Positions 38,134-46,851 of a stretch of 64,000 bases of DNA are shown piece by piece. This DNA comes from Oscillatoriales cyanobacterium SM2_2_1. Its GTDB lineage: Bacteria; Cyanobacteriota; Cyanobacteriia; Pseudanabaenales; Pseudanabaenaceae. Each line of letters starts with the position of its first letter. Position 1 is the first letter of the stretch. Position numbers and translations under genes: made by a program. The notes beneath the pieces were generated by a model. It made no database searches and was not told where the DNA came from. It saw only the letters and a list, made by a program, of their open reading frames with translations. The stretch covers positions 1 through 64,000 of the forward strand of contig JAAUUH010000001.1 in assembly GCA_012031145.1 (NCBI GenBank), written 5' to 3'.

Positions 38134-38719
38134 ATGGTTGCACAAATCAAAGCCGACCGCTCGCCCGCAACACTCCTCCCTGTTCAACGAGGCAAAGCGC
38201 CCATGCACATCATTACTGCGCCCCATCGCTCCCTCTATGCAGAAGTCAAGGCCCAGGCCTTGCGGTTGGCCGGCCAAGGCACTCCAGTTCTAATTGTGGA
38301 ATTTTTTCAGGGCGGGGCTCAGCAGGGGCTGGCATTACCGCGCGTCCTTGGGCAGAACCTAACTTGGATGCGCTGCAACACCCAGCGTCGCCTGGATCGG
38401 CTCCCTCCCGATACCCCCCCTCACCGATGCCGAAACCAGCTCCTTTCAAGCCCTGTGGCAAGTGACCCGCCAAGCGCTCAGCGATGGCACCTTTGAGCTG
38501 TTCATTCTCGACGAACTGGATCGGGCGATCGCTCGCCACCTGATCACCGAAGCCGAGCTATTGTCCAGTCTTGACGCCCGTTCTGAACGGGTAGAAGTGA
38601 TTCTCACCGGCACCGCTATGCCCCAAAACCTTCTAGAGCAGGCCGATCAGGTTACCCATTACCGCAATTTCAAAGGATGTGCAGGGGAATCCAAGCTAGG
38701 GGCAACGCCGCCAGCATAG
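38134..38719 (+). CDS. BtuR/CobO-like protein lacking the P-loop, frame broken
   Basis: The product resembles the cob(I)alamin adenosyltransferase BtuR/CobO/CobP group in the later blocks (RLAGQGTPVLIVEFFQGG, DGTFELFILDELDRAI, RVEVILTGTAMPQNLLEQADQVTHYR) but its N-terminus reads HIITAPHRSLYAEVK where the family has GxGKGKT. The nucleotide-binding loop is missing, so it cannot act as a normal ATP-dependent adenosyltransferase. Such P-loop-less forms are known in cyanobacteria without assigned function. Two frames meet at a seven-C run (38414-38420); removing one C restores 194 residues. The 3' end overlaps the convergent M56 gene by 50 bases. Confidence 0.75.
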
Positions 38720-39548
38720 ATTCCAGAGGCTCTAGATATGGCCAACGGCAAGCGTCCTGAATTTCGTCTGGCGACCGTAACATAGCCTTGATGCGCTCTT
38801 CGAGGCGATCGCCCACCGCCGCGCAGACACCGCTTTTTTGATCAGCAATTCGACGGGTCAAAACTGGGGATGCCATAGCATGAAGGTGCTGCTGCACCAA
38901 CACCAAAGCTTCGGCTAGCAATAACCCACTAGTTTGGGCTTGGGCAAAGCGATCCGCCCGCACCTCCTGCTGAAATAGCATCTCTTGCCAGAGGGACTCA
39001 CCGTGGGGAAAACCCGGCGCACATCGCATCAACCATTCCCACACTTGGAACCACATTGGGTCACGGAACTGGCCGTGGCCCGCTTCGTGGGCCAACACCG
39101 CCTTCAAATGTTCTGGCGACAGCAAATCCACCATGCCGCGACTGATTACAATGCGCGATCGCCACAGCCCGACTTGGGCCGCCCATGGCATTGACTCCTC
39201 CCACAGCCAGACGGAATAGCCCTGCACCACCGCCGGAGTCGTCATCCGCTGCCAAAGCTCGCGGGCTTGCCCCGCCCGCAACAATATCCGTAGTCCCTGC
39301 AGACCAGCCCACAGCAGCCAACCCCAGGCCCACCAGCCGCTGAATGACCCCAACCACCCCGCCGCACAGTGGATGCCCATGAGGTGACCGTGGGGGCCCA
39401 TACCCACGATGGCGATCGCCGTACAGGTGAGCCACACTGCGGGAAATATCAGCAGTCCCAACACCCGCTTCCTTCCAAAGGAGGGAGCGCCCCAATGGCG
39501 TACCATCCAGGGAACCCAGAGCCCCAAAATCACCAGCATCCCATGCAT
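38670..39548 (-). CDS. M56/BlaR1-like membrane metallopeptidase
   Basis: The 292-residue protein has about four membrane segments and the zinc-binding HEAGH (AVLAHEAGHGQFRDP) near residue 155, followed by a Glu-rich QQEVRADRFAQAQ that supplies another ligand, the pattern of M56/M48 peptidases. It has no penicillin-binding C-terminal domain, so it is shorter than BlaR1. It lies directly after a BlaI-type repressor gene (one-base overlap), the usual two-gene unit. It should cleave the partner repressor on a signal. There is no nearby active beta-lactamase; the decayed one lies at 47.4 kb. Confidence 0.87.
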   Translation of the reverse strand: MHGMLVILGLWVPWMVRHWGAPSFGRKRVLGLLIFPAVWLTCTAIAIVGMGPHGHLMGIHCAAGWLGSFSGWWAWGWLLWAGLQGLRILLRAGQARELWQRMTTPAVVQGYSVWLWEESMPWAAQVGLWRSRIVISRGMVDLLSPEHLKAVLAHEAGHGQFRDPMWFQVWEWLMRCAPGFPHGESLWQEMLFQQEVRADRFAQAQTSGLLLAEALVLVQQHLHAMASPVLTRRIADQKSGVCAAVGDRLEERIKAMLRSPDEIQDACRWPYLEPLESMLAALPLAWIPLHIL

Positions 39549-39976
39549 CAGGACTTTTCCTCCCGCGCTTGTGCTGCCCGTAGGGCTTGCAACTGCTGGG
39601 CGATCGCCGCTAATTTATCGACACTAGCCGCATCCATCTCCGAGGCAAAGGTCGCAACCGCCGCCTCATTGCCCACGGCCAAAAAGCGATGTAACTGCTG
39701 ATAGGCTTCTAGGGCTTGGGTTTCTTGGGCCGAAATTAACGCCCGCCACACCAGCGATCGCCCCTGCTTTTCCACTGCCAGCCAGCCTTTCTTCTCCAGC
39801 CGCCGCAGGACAGTCGTCAAGGAACTGTAGGCCAATTCTCGCTCCGGATCCGCCAATAGCTGCTCATAGATCTCTTTAACCGACGGAGCCCCCAATCGCC
39901 ACACCCATTCCAAAACCTCACGCTCTAGGTGACCAAGGGATAACTTGTGGGGACGGTGAAAGGGGAATGCTGCCAT
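39548..39976 (-). CDS. BlaI/MecI-family repressor
   Basis: A winged-helix repressor of the BlaI/MecI/CopY group: LSLGHLEREVLEWVWRLGAPSVKEIYEQL and AYSSLTTVLRRLEKKGWLAVEKQGRSLVWRA match the DNA-binding domain (residues ~12-80). The C-terminal part is helical and should dimerise. Cleavage by the adjacent M56 peptidase would inactivate it. The pair may control genes other than beta-lactamase; in cyanobacteria BlaI homologues have been linked to photosynthetic or stress genes. The gene follows a short promoter region with a candidate operator at 40000-40007. Confidence 0.9.
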   Translation of the reverse strand: MAAFPFHRPHKLSLGHLEREVLEWVWRLGAPSVKEIYEQLLADPERELAYSSLTTVLRRLEKKGWLAVEKQGRSLVWRALISAQETQALEAYQQLHRFLAVGNEAAVATFASEMDAASVDKLAAIAQQLQALRAAQAREEKS

Positions 39977-39999
39977 AGAACCATCAGGATCAAATAAGT

Positions 40000-40007
40000 G
40001 ACATGTC
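40000..40007. promoter_or_regulatory. candidate BlaI-family operator
   Basis: GACATGTC is a perfect 8-bp palindrome 24 bases before the blaI-like start. BlaI/MecI proteins bind short palindromes with a TACA/TGTA core, and this has the similar ACATGT core. Assignment is by position and symmetry only. Confidence 0.35.
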
Positions 40008-40124
40008 TACCATCTTGGCAAATATTTGGGTCAATTGTTTGGGTCAGGGGCGATCGGAACCGCGATTTTTTTCCAGTCCGCCTATGTCTTAGGATCTTTT
40101 CGGGTTTTCCATTGCCTAAGCCTC

Positions 40125-40709
40125 CTAGCGGCGGAGTTTCACGCCACGGGGAACCGTAACCCCATGGCTGCGATGGAAATCATCCTGCACCTTGGCAGTC
40201 AAGCTTTTAGAAACCCGCTTGACCACAAAGGCTAGGACGCCATCACCGGTATTTTGAATCGATTCCTGGGGCAATTTAAGAATAAAGGATGGAAACTGGA
40301 GCGTTACCGTCAGATCCAAGTCCCACTCTATGGCGGTCATGGGCCCCTTTTCGGCACCATCTATCACCAAGGGTTGCTCGAGAAGCCGCATCTCCGCCTG
40401 AAAGTCCACCTCATAGCCCTGGGGCTCTTGGTCGGGAATGGGAATGGTGCGAATGCGATAGATGCCGTTTTCTTGGGGCAGCAGGTCAAGCCCAACCCGA
40501 GGATCCACATAAAACCCGAAGGCTCCCACCCGTCCCACCCCCATGGCATAGCCCGTAGCTCCGATGGGATCGGCCCGGAAGGGCTTAGCACAACGACGGA
40601 ACCAGCCCTCGTGGCGATCAAGGTATTCCATAACGGTCGCTTGGGGAGACAGCAAATCCATATGTCCCACATAGTGGTTACGAAATACGGTTGGCTGCGG
40701 CTCGGTCAT
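40125..40709 (-). CDS. DUF1997 protein
   Basis: The 194-residue protein matches the DUF1997 pattern seen in cyanobacteria and plastids: VMEYLDRHEGWFRRCAKPFRADPIGATGYAMGVGRVGAFGFYVDPRVGLDLLPQ, and a later SFILKLPQESIQNTGDGVLAFVVKRVSKSL. No membrane segment or catalytic motif is seen. The family has unknown function. It lies 21 bases past the end of the diguanylate cyclase gene on the same strand and 150 bases before the blaI-like gene. It may share a promoter with the upstream cyclase gene. Confidence 0.85.
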   Translation of the reverse strand: MTEPQPTVFRNHYVGHMDLLSPQATVMEYLDRHEGWFRRCAKPFRADPIGATGYAMGVGRVGAFGFYVDPRVGLDLLPQENGIYRIRTIPIPDQEPQGYEVDFQAEMRLLEQPLVIDGAEKGPMTAIEWDLDLTVTLQFPSFILKLPQESIQNTGDGVLAFVVKRVSKSLTAKVQDDFHRSHGVTVPRGVKLRR

Positions 40710-40730
40710 GGTAAGAGAGCAAAGAGATCG

Positions 40731-41801
40731 TCAGCATTGTGACACACTTCTCCCAGCATCTCCCAGTATGTAGACGCGGTTACGCCCCAGCTCCTTGGCA
40801 CGATAAAGGGCGTAGTCGGCGGAGGTAATCAATATCGCTGGTTCTGAGTTGGGCACCGGTTGCAAGGTGGCCACGCCGATACTAATCGTCACATGGTGGG
40901 CGATCGCCGAATCCTCATGGAGAATCTGGAGTTGTGCCACCTGTTGACGCATCTGCTCGGCGATCACCGCTGCCCCCGACGTATCGGTGTTGGGCATGAG
41001 GATGGCAAATTCCTCACCGCCATAGCGGGCCACCAAGTCGGCCGGACGACGCACCGCCTCCCGCAGTGCCCCAGCTACCCGCTGCAAGCAGTGATCGCCC
41101 TCTAGGTGTCCATAGGTGTCGTTATAGTTCTTAAAAAAATCAATGTCGCACATCAACAGGGATAGGGGAGACTGCTCCCGGGTCAGACGGAGCCACTCTT
41201 GATGGAGTTGCTGATCGAACCGTCGGCGATTGGCCACCTCGGTCAGCCCATCCTGATGGGCCAGTCGCTGGAATTCATCATTGGCCCCTTGCAAGGCCTG
41301 CTCCACTTCCCGCCGCTGCTGAATCTCTTGGCGGAGGAGTTCATTTTGGGATTCCAATTGTTTTTGCAGCCGTCGCAGGGAGAGCTGGTTTTCGATTCGC
41401 GCCATCACCTCCGCCATCTGAAAGGGACGGGAGAGGTAATCAACCCCCCCGGACTCAAAGGCTCTCACCTGGGTAAGCACATCATCACGTCCGCCCATAA
41501 AAATAATAGGGATAGACTGGGTGACCGGTTCAGACTTGAGGTGATCACACAGCACAAACCCATCGATGGTCGGCATCCGGGTATCTACGACGATCAGATC
41601 GGGCAACACGTCTAAGGCTTCCTGCCATGCCTCCATCCCATCCCGGACGCAGATGACCCGGTAACCGCGTCGCAGTAGCAGGTTGGACAGCAACCGCAGG
41701 CTATGGGGATTTGGGTCAGCCACCAGAATTTGCTCTCTGGCGGGAGCTTCGTCCGGAGGGCAAATCATAGGGATCCTGAGAGGTGCGGTGGCAGTGGTCA
41801 T
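40731..41801 (-). CDS. response regulator-diguanylate cyclase (REC-GGDEF)
   Basis: A PleD/WspR-like regulator that makes cyclic di-GMP on phosphorylation. The receiver domain (residues ~28-145) has QILVADPNPHSLR, phospho-Asp in LIVVDTRMPTIDG and Lys-like RPFQMAEV. A coiled-coil linker (residues ~150-200) leads to the GGDEF domain with RYGGEEFAILMPN. An RxxD inhibitory site (RPAD) sits five residues before GGEEF, so product feedback is likely. The ATG at 41801 (MTTATAPLR) is preferred; the open frame extends further upstream. It is followed by DUF1997 with a 21-base gap. Confidence 0.93.
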   Translation of the reverse strand: MTTATAPLRIPMICPPDEAPAREQILVADPNPHSLRLLSNLLLRRGYRVICVRDGMEAWQEALDVLPDLIVVDTRMPTIDGFVLCDHLKSEPVTQSIPIIFMGGRDDVLTQVRAFESGGVDYLSRPFQMAEVMARIENQLSLRRLQKQLESQNELLRQEIQQRREVEQALQGANDEFQRLAHQDGLTEVANRRRFDQQLHQEWLRLTREQSPLSLLMCDIDFFKNYNDTYGHLEGDHCLQRVAGALREAVRRPADLVARYGGEEFAILMPNTDTSGAAVIAEQMRQQVAQLQILHEDSAIAHHVTISIGVATLQPVPNSEPAILITSADYALYRAKELGRNRVYILGDAGRSVSQC

Positions 41802-42083
41802 GGGCGACTCCGATGGCAGGGCACAGGAAAAGTTTGGAATTGTAACACGTTGAGTAATGTTAAGAACCGCTCGAGGCAAATGCCAAGGGTTTTATAAGTT
41901 CTTAAGGTGTCCAGAGTTACATGCAGCCAAATTCTTGATGAATTATGACCCAAGAGTCAAGAAAAGGTTCGTAATCCAAGTCTTAGTGCCCTATTGATTT
42001 ATTTTGCCCGTTTTTCTCTGTTAGTAGCCAAGAATACGAAAATCAACAGAAAAATAGCAGTTTTTATGGGGTCGGTGGTGCCC

Positions 42084-42659
42084 CTAGGGCTGGCTAGCGG
42101 GTTTTCGCGGTGGGGGAGTTGGTTGGGCGGCACGGGGGCGGCGTGGGGTGGGAGCGGTGGGCACGGCTTGGGTTTGGAGCCCGCCGAAAAAGTCTTGGGC
42201 CTTGAGGAAACTGAAGTAGCCGATAGTGGCCATGATGGCGATCGCCCCGGCAATGGTCATGAGGGTTTCCAGCTCCTCGGGCAGCCCGTAGTAGCTTCGG
42301 TAGGGGTCGATGGCGCAGAGGTGATCCTGCTCCCGGGCAGCAAGGGGACGTCGGAAGCGCAACCGATGGTTGTCAAGTTTTTCAAGCAAAATCCAGCCTG
42401 CCTGGGCTTCTTCTTGGCAGACCCGTCTCAGGGTTTTAATCCCTCGAAAACCGTTGCCACTGGTGCGGAGTATTTTGAACTCCCACCCCTTGGCCTGTTC
42501 CGCCGGGGGCATGGTGTCGTAGCGGGTAAGCTGTTCCTCTTCGTGGAGTTCTTGTTGCATTTTGTGTTTGCGCGATCGCCAAATTCGGTTCAATATCACC
42601 AACTGTATGCCGACATCAACGGTGAGAACGCTGAGCATCAGGGCGCTTAGGGGAACCAT
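42084..42659 (-). CDS. two-span membrane protein, unknown
   Basis: The 191-residue protein has membrane spans near residues 5-27 (LSALMLSVLTVDVGIQLVILN) and 132-152 (MTIAGAIAIMATIGYFSFL). Between them is a soluble basic segment with KILRTSGNGFRGIKTLRRVCQEEAQAGWILLEKLDNHRLRFRRP, a block found in other cyanobacteria. A Pro/Thr/Ala-rich tail (PTAPTPRRPRAAQPTPPPRK) ends it and is probably on the cytoplasmic face. No domain is assigned. The divergent neighbour is ssb with the tandem 19-bp repeats in between. Confidence 0.65.
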   Translation of the reverse strand: MVPLSALMLSVLTVDVGIQLVILNRIWRSRKHKMQQELHEEEQLTRYDTMPPAEQAKGWEFKILRTSGNGFRGIKTLRRVCQEEAQAGWILLEKLDNHRLRFRRPLAAREQDHLCAIDPYRSYYGLPEELETLMTIAGAIAIMATIGYFSFLKAQDFFGGLQTQAVPTAPTPRRPRAAQPTPPPRKPASQP

Positions 42660-42672
42660 ACCAGCGAGCCGC

Positions 42673-42729
42673 CTAGAATTTGCTCATGAAACTAGAATTT
42701 TCTGATCAAACTAGAATTTTCTGATGAAA
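42673..42729. repeat. three tandem 19-bp direct repeats before ssb
   Basis: Three adjacent 19-base units start at 42673, 42692 and 42711. The core ctagaattt is constant and they end tcatgaaa/tgatcaaa/tgatgaaa. They lie about 80 bases before the ssb ATG, in the gap between divergent genes. A repeated protein-binding site is a plain reading. Confidence 0.85.
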
Positions 42730-42810
42730 ACTTTAGCACCTGAAGTTGTTTCTAGCTTTAAGAAAATCAGAATGTTATTGTAGGCGGCAACAGGACTGTA
42801 GGAGAACCCG

Positions 42811-43253
42811 ATGAATTCTTGCATTCTCATGGCTGAGGTGGTGTCGGAACCGGAACTACGCCGCACTCCCGACAGTGGCAACGCGATCGCTCATTCATCG
42901 TCCATCTGCCATCTAACAAGGCGGAAGAAGCACCCCAAAAGCTGCGGGTGGTGGGTTGGAATAATTTGGCGGAGGAGATCATCAGCACCTACCACATGGG
43001 CGATCACGTGGTGATTGAAGGACGCCTACGGATTGACTCGGTGGATCGGGGCACCCACAAAGAGAAGCGGACAGAACTTGTGGCCCAGCGGATCCATGCG
43101 GTGTCAGGGCGATCGCCCATGGCCATGGGTTCCCCTACTAGCGGTGTTCATGTATTCTCCATGGGCGCCCCTTTGCCCGTGGCCCAACCCGCCTATACGC
43201 CCCCACCGGCACCGCAGCCAATGCCAGAATTTGATGACAACATTCCTTTTTAG
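42811..43253 (+). CDS. ssb: single-stranded DNA-binding protein, frame broken
   Basis: SSB protects single-stranded DNA in replication and repair. The N-terminus (SCILMAEVVSEPELRRTPD) leads into an OB fold. The second frame (VVGWNNLAEEIISTYHMGDHVVIEGRLRID, ELVAQRIHAVSG) continues it and ends with the acidic tip DDNIPF that docks partner proteins. Restoring an A near 42893, two bases after a GCGATCGC site, joins the two into about 147 residues and gives AIAQFIVHLP. Such a loss in an essential gene points to a sequencing error. The gene is divergent from the two-span protein and is preceded by three 19-bp repeats. Confidence 0.9.
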
Positions 43254-43286
43254 GTCAACTTCTTTGCATCCTGTTACAACCAAGCG

Positions 43287-45881
43287 ATGACCATGGTGCA
43301 GACACGGCGTGAAAGCCTCGTCCGGCGAGTATTGGTGGGTCTGGCCCTCAGTGTGGTGCTGTTGACCACGGCAACGATGCTGCTGCTATCGCTAGAATAT
43401 TTTGACTTGGGCGATCGCGCGGCCATGGTTGTGCGTATTGCCGTAACGATTCTGTTCCTTGGTCTGGGAGCCGGCACCTACGTGGCGTTTGCCATTACCC
43501 GTAGCATCCAACCTTCCCTGGCTGAGTTATCGCGAGTTGCCGAAGCGATTTCAGGTGGCGACTTGCGGGTGCGGGCAATCCTAGACCGCTATGACGAACT
43601 AGGGCAGTTCACGGCCGTGTTTAACCGCATGGCGGAGCAGTTGGAATCTAAAACTGCCAAGCTGGAGGCACGGGATATTCAGTTTGCCCTCCAGTCCCTC
43701 GATCAGGTATTGGTCAACACCACCGATCAGGCCAAACTGATGCAGAGCAGCTTGGAAAAAGTTTGTCAGCTCACCAATGCCCAGTTGGGCAGCATTTACC
43801 TTTGGCACGCGGAAAACAACAAGCTCGGGCTGGCGGCGGAATGGGGTGGGCGCACCCAGCCCCAAGCCCAAGACATCACCCTTGGAGAAGGGATGATCGG
43901 CCAGGCCGCCCAATTAGGGGAGCCCATTGTTTGGGAGGGACAGCCCAGCCAGCCCCTGGTCTATCGCACTCCGGCGGGAGACCTAGTGCCCCAAAGCTTG
44001 GCGGCGGTGCCCCTGATGCTCAAGCGCAGTCTGATTGGGGTTTTATTTTTGGGCAGCTTGACCTCATTTTCGGCCCAGAGCCGCAACCTCCTTAAATCCA
44101 TTGACCGCCGTCTGGCCACGGCGATCGCCAATGCCCAAAGTGTGGAAACCATTGCCCGGCAGCGGGAAGAACTGACTACCGTATTTGAACAACTGGCCGA
44201 TGGTGTCCTCCTGAGTGATCCCGCCGGTCGCATTCTCAAGATCAACTCCGCCGGTCGGGCCATGCTGGGGTTTCCTGAGGGGAATGATGCCCTGGGGCGC
44301 GCCTCACCGGTGGTGGCCAAATCCCTCGCGGAGGTGATCAAGCAATTTGATATTCGCAATCCCGATGGTGTGCCCTTGGCGCTGAGCGATCTGGTGATTT
44401 TTCAAGCCATGGCCCATAACACCGTGGTGGAGTCCCAAATGTTGCTGTGTCGCCCCGACGGTCGAGAAGTGATTCTCAGCACTAAGGCCGCTCCCTTGGT
44501 GGGTACAGAATCGGAGTTAATGGGCAGCGTTATGATTGTGCGGGATGTGACGGAGGAGCGCAACCGGGACACGGTGATGCAGGAAACCAACCGGATCATG
44601 ATCGAGCAGCAGAAACGGATGAGCATCCTCCAACGGCTGACCAACCTGATTAACCAGCAACTGCAAGACCTGAATGTATTGCTGGAGTCCATTGTCGAAG
44701 CCACCAGCGATGCGATCGCCTGGGTGGAAATTTGCATCTTGGCCCTGTTTGATGCCCCCAAGCAACATCTGGTATTTTCGGCGACCCGTGGGCTGCCTGC
44801 CAACTTTCTTCCCCTCGACGGCTATACCCTCGACCAGGAGAACCTACTGGCCCGGGTCTTTCGGGAGGGCATTCCCATTGAAATCAAAAATGGGGAGGCG
44901 ATTTTAGTAGACGATCTACCTGTGCAAAGCGCCCTTTGCGTCCCGATTGAATCCAATCGTTCCGGGCGGCTTGGGGTACTGGCCATTGCCCATACCACCC
45001 TTTCCCGCGCCAGTTCCCGCGAGGATTCCAATCTCCTGGCATCCTTTGGCGTTCAGGCGGCGATCGCCATTGGCAATGCCCAACTGATCAACCAAATCGA
45101 GGCCCAAAACGCCCAGCTCATGGAGGCCACCCAGCTTAAAAGTCAGTTTCTGGCTAACATGAGCCACGAACTCCGCACCCCGATGAATGCCATTATCGGC
45201 TTCTCTCAAGTTTTGCTGCGGCAGCGCCGCGACCCCCTCACACCGGCCCAGTTGGATATGGTGGAGCGGATTTTACGCAACGGCAAAAGTCTTTTAGAGC
45301 TGATCAACGACATCCTTGACCTATCTAAAATTGAAGCCGGTCATATGGAGCCACAACCGGAATATTTCCATGTCAATGAGCTCATCACCTATGCTTGCGA
45401 AAGTCTCCAACCCCTCGCCGCCACCAAATCCCTCGACTTCTCGTTCGAGAATGACCTCGGCAACTGCACCATCTACCAAGACCCCCTACGTCTTAAGCAG
45501 GTGCTGAACAACCTTATTTCCAACGCCATTAAGTTTACCGATCACGGCAGCGTTTCAGTGCATCTCAAATCTTGGGAGCATGATCGGATTGCCATTGCCG
45601 TGCAAGACACCGGTATCGGAATTGACTCAGAATATCAGCGGGCCATTTTTGAGCAGTTTCGCCAAGTCGATCAATCCTCCACCCGCCGCTACGGCGGCAC
45701 TGGTTTGGGGCTGTCCATTACGGAGCAACTGGTGCACCTTATGGGTGGCGAAATTATTGTTGCCAGTGAAGTTGGTGTTGGCTCCACCTTTACGGCTGTT
45801 CTGCCGGTTCGCTTTCCGTCCGGTTCAGATTTGGATCAAGCTCCGGTTTCTGAGCCCGAAAGGATGATTCCGTTCCCCTAA
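43287..45881 (+). CDS. large sensor histidine kinase (HAMP-GAF-PAS-GAF-HisKA)
   Basis: An 864-residue sensor. Two membrane spans near residues 14-38 and 44-67 precede a HAMP domain. A first GAF domain (~130-280), a PAS domain (~300-420), and a second GAF domain (~440-600) follow. The kinase core has FLANMSHELRTPMNAIIGFSQVLL (H box), then NAIKFTDHG, DTGIGI and RRYGGTGLGLSI. There is no receiver domain, so its partner is elsewhere. Such GAF/PAS kinases sense light, redox or ligands; no bilin Cys is clear here. Its 3' end overlaps plsY convergently by 92 bases. Confidence 0.9.
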   Translation: MTMVQTRRESLVRRVLVGLALSVVLLTTATMLLLSLEYFDLGDRAAMVVRIAVTILFLGLGAGTYVAFAITRSIQPSLAELSRVAEAISGGDLRVRAILDRYDELGQFTAVFNRMAEQLESKTAKLEARDIQFALQSLDQVLVNTTDQAKLMQSSLEKVCQLTNAQLGSIYLWHAENNKLGLAAEWGGRTQPQAQDITLGEGMIGQAAQLGEPIVWEGQPSQPLVYRTPAGDLVPQSLAAVPLMLKRSLIGVLFLGSLTSFSAQSRNLLKSIDRRLATAIANAQSVETIARQREELTTVFEQLADGVLLSDPAGRILKINSAGRAMLGFPEGNDALGRASPVVAKSLAEVIKQFDIRNPDGVPLALSDLVIFQAMAHNTVVESQMLLCRPDGREVILSTKAAPLVGTESELMGSVMIVRDVTEERNRDTVMQETNRIMIEQQKRMSILQRLTNLINQQLQDLNVLLESIVEATSDAIAWVEICILALFDAPKQHLVFSATRGLPANFLPLDGYTLDQENLLARVFREGIPIEIKNGEAILVDDLPVQSALCVPIESNRSGRLGVLAIAHTTLSRASSREDSNLLASFGVQAAIAIGNAQLINQIEAQNAQLMEATQLKSQFLANMSHELRTPMNAIIGFSQVLLRQRRDPLTPAQLDMVERILRNGKSLLELINDILDLSKIEAGHMEPQPEYFHVNELITYACESLQPLAATKSLDFSFENDLGNCTIYQDPLRLKQVLNNLISNAIKFTDHGSVSVHLKSWEHDRIAIAVQDTGIGIDSEYQRAIFEQFRQVDQSSTRRYGGTGLGLSITEQLVHLMGGEIIVASEVGVGSTFTAVLPVRFPSGSDLDQAPVSEPERMIPFP

Positions 45882-46446
45882 GCAAGCGATCAATATTGCT
45901 GCGATGGGTCCAAAAAATATAGCTGCCGCCCACCACGGCAAACACCTTGAACACTGGGGAATCGCTCACAACAATCATTAGCGCCATCGTGGCGATCGCC
46001 GCCACCAAGGAACTCAGGGACACAATCCGACTCAGGGTCATCGTCACTAACCAACACCCTAAAGCCCCAAGTGCCACCTGCCACTGCAGCACCAACAGCA
46101 CGCCCAGACCCGTAGCCACCGATTTACCGCCCCTAAAGCCCAGCCACACTGGACAGCTATGACCCAGCAGGGCCGCCATAGCGGCCCCCACAACCCAGAA
46201 ATCAAAGGGTAAATCTGCTCCGGTCACCCCAAGCCGCTGCATTAAACCCACTGCCAGCGCTCCCTTGAGCAAGTCCACCGTAAACACCCCCGCTCCCGCT
46301 GCCTTTCCCACCGTGCGCCAGATATTGGTCGCCCCCGTCGAGCCGGAGCCATGTTCGCGAATGTCAATGCCGGCCCATTTGCCCACCAGATAACCAGTGG
46401 GAATTGAACCTAGCCCGTAGGCGATCGCCAGCCAGAGGAAGTTCAT
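45790..46446 (-). CDS. plsY: glycerol-3-phosphate acyltransferase PlsY
   Basis: PlsY acylates glycerol-3-phosphate from acyl-phosphate, the first step of membrane lipid synthesis. The three family motifs are present: GSIPTGY (residues ~13-19), GSGSTGATN (~34-42), and GFRGGKSVATG (~103-113). It has about five to six membrane segments, and the length of 218 residues is typical. The last ~90 bases overlap the end of the convergent kinase gene, so the C-terminal tail (RTESEPAEQP) is probably specific to this genome. A downstream small gene lies upstream on the same strand. Confidence 0.95.
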   Translation of the reverse strand: MNFLWLAIAYGLGSIPTGYLVGKWAGIDIREHGSGSTGATNIWRTVGKAAGAGVFTVDLLKGALAVGLMQRLGVTGADLPFDFWVVGAAMAALLGHSCPVWLGFRGGKSVATGLGVLLVLQWQVALGALGCWLVTMTLSRIVSLSSLVAAIATMALMIVVSDSPVFKVFAVVGGSYIFWTHRSNIDRLLRGTESSFRAQKPELDPNLNRTESEPAEQP

Positions 46447-46463
46447 AAATTTCTATTGGTGCC

Positions 46464-46661
46464 CTAGTCAATGGAAATGGACTGGGGCCCCGCAGCCGAT
46501 GGTGGTGCACCGGGTGGGTCGATTTTGGCCCCTTGCTGCTCCAGCCAAGACTTGAGCGGATCTTGGGCCAAATCTAGGCGCAGGAGCCCGGCTACAAAGC
46601 CACCACAAAACGCTACCGGTTGGCGTAGCAATTCCTCAAAAATGGGTTTGAGTTCATCCAT
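46464..46661 (-). CDS. small conserved cyanobacterial protein
   Basis: With the ATG at 46661 the product is 65 residues: MDELKPIFEELLRQPVAFCGGFVAGLLRLDLAQDPLKSWLEQQG, then a Pro/Ala tail. The block LLRQPxAFxGGFVxGLLRL is typical of a short cyanobacterial family of unknown function. A likely amphipathic or membrane-touching helix is formed by PVAFCGGFVAGLLRL. A TTG two codons earlier would also open the frame. It precedes plsY by 17 bases on the same strand and may be co-transcribed. Confidence 0.7.
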   Translation of the reverse strand: MDELKPIFEELLRQPVAFCGGFVAGLLRLDLAQDPLKSWLEQQGAKIDPPGAPPSAAGPQSISID

Positions 46662-46851
46662 AGTCAATGTTCCTCAATAGTTCTGTAGCTTTACAGTCGC
46701 CCCTAAAATTGTACATCCCCCACGCGAGGTGACGCACAGCCCCCATGGGGCCTGGCTGACAGACAACAAGTTTTTTTGCAACCCCCAAATCCGTCCTTTG
46801 ACCCAGGTATGCCAGCCGCGGATCGGGTTAGGATGAAATTAAAAATATCTT

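Noticed and set aside
42673-42729. CRISPR array
   Set aside because: The three units touch with no spacers and no cas gene is near.
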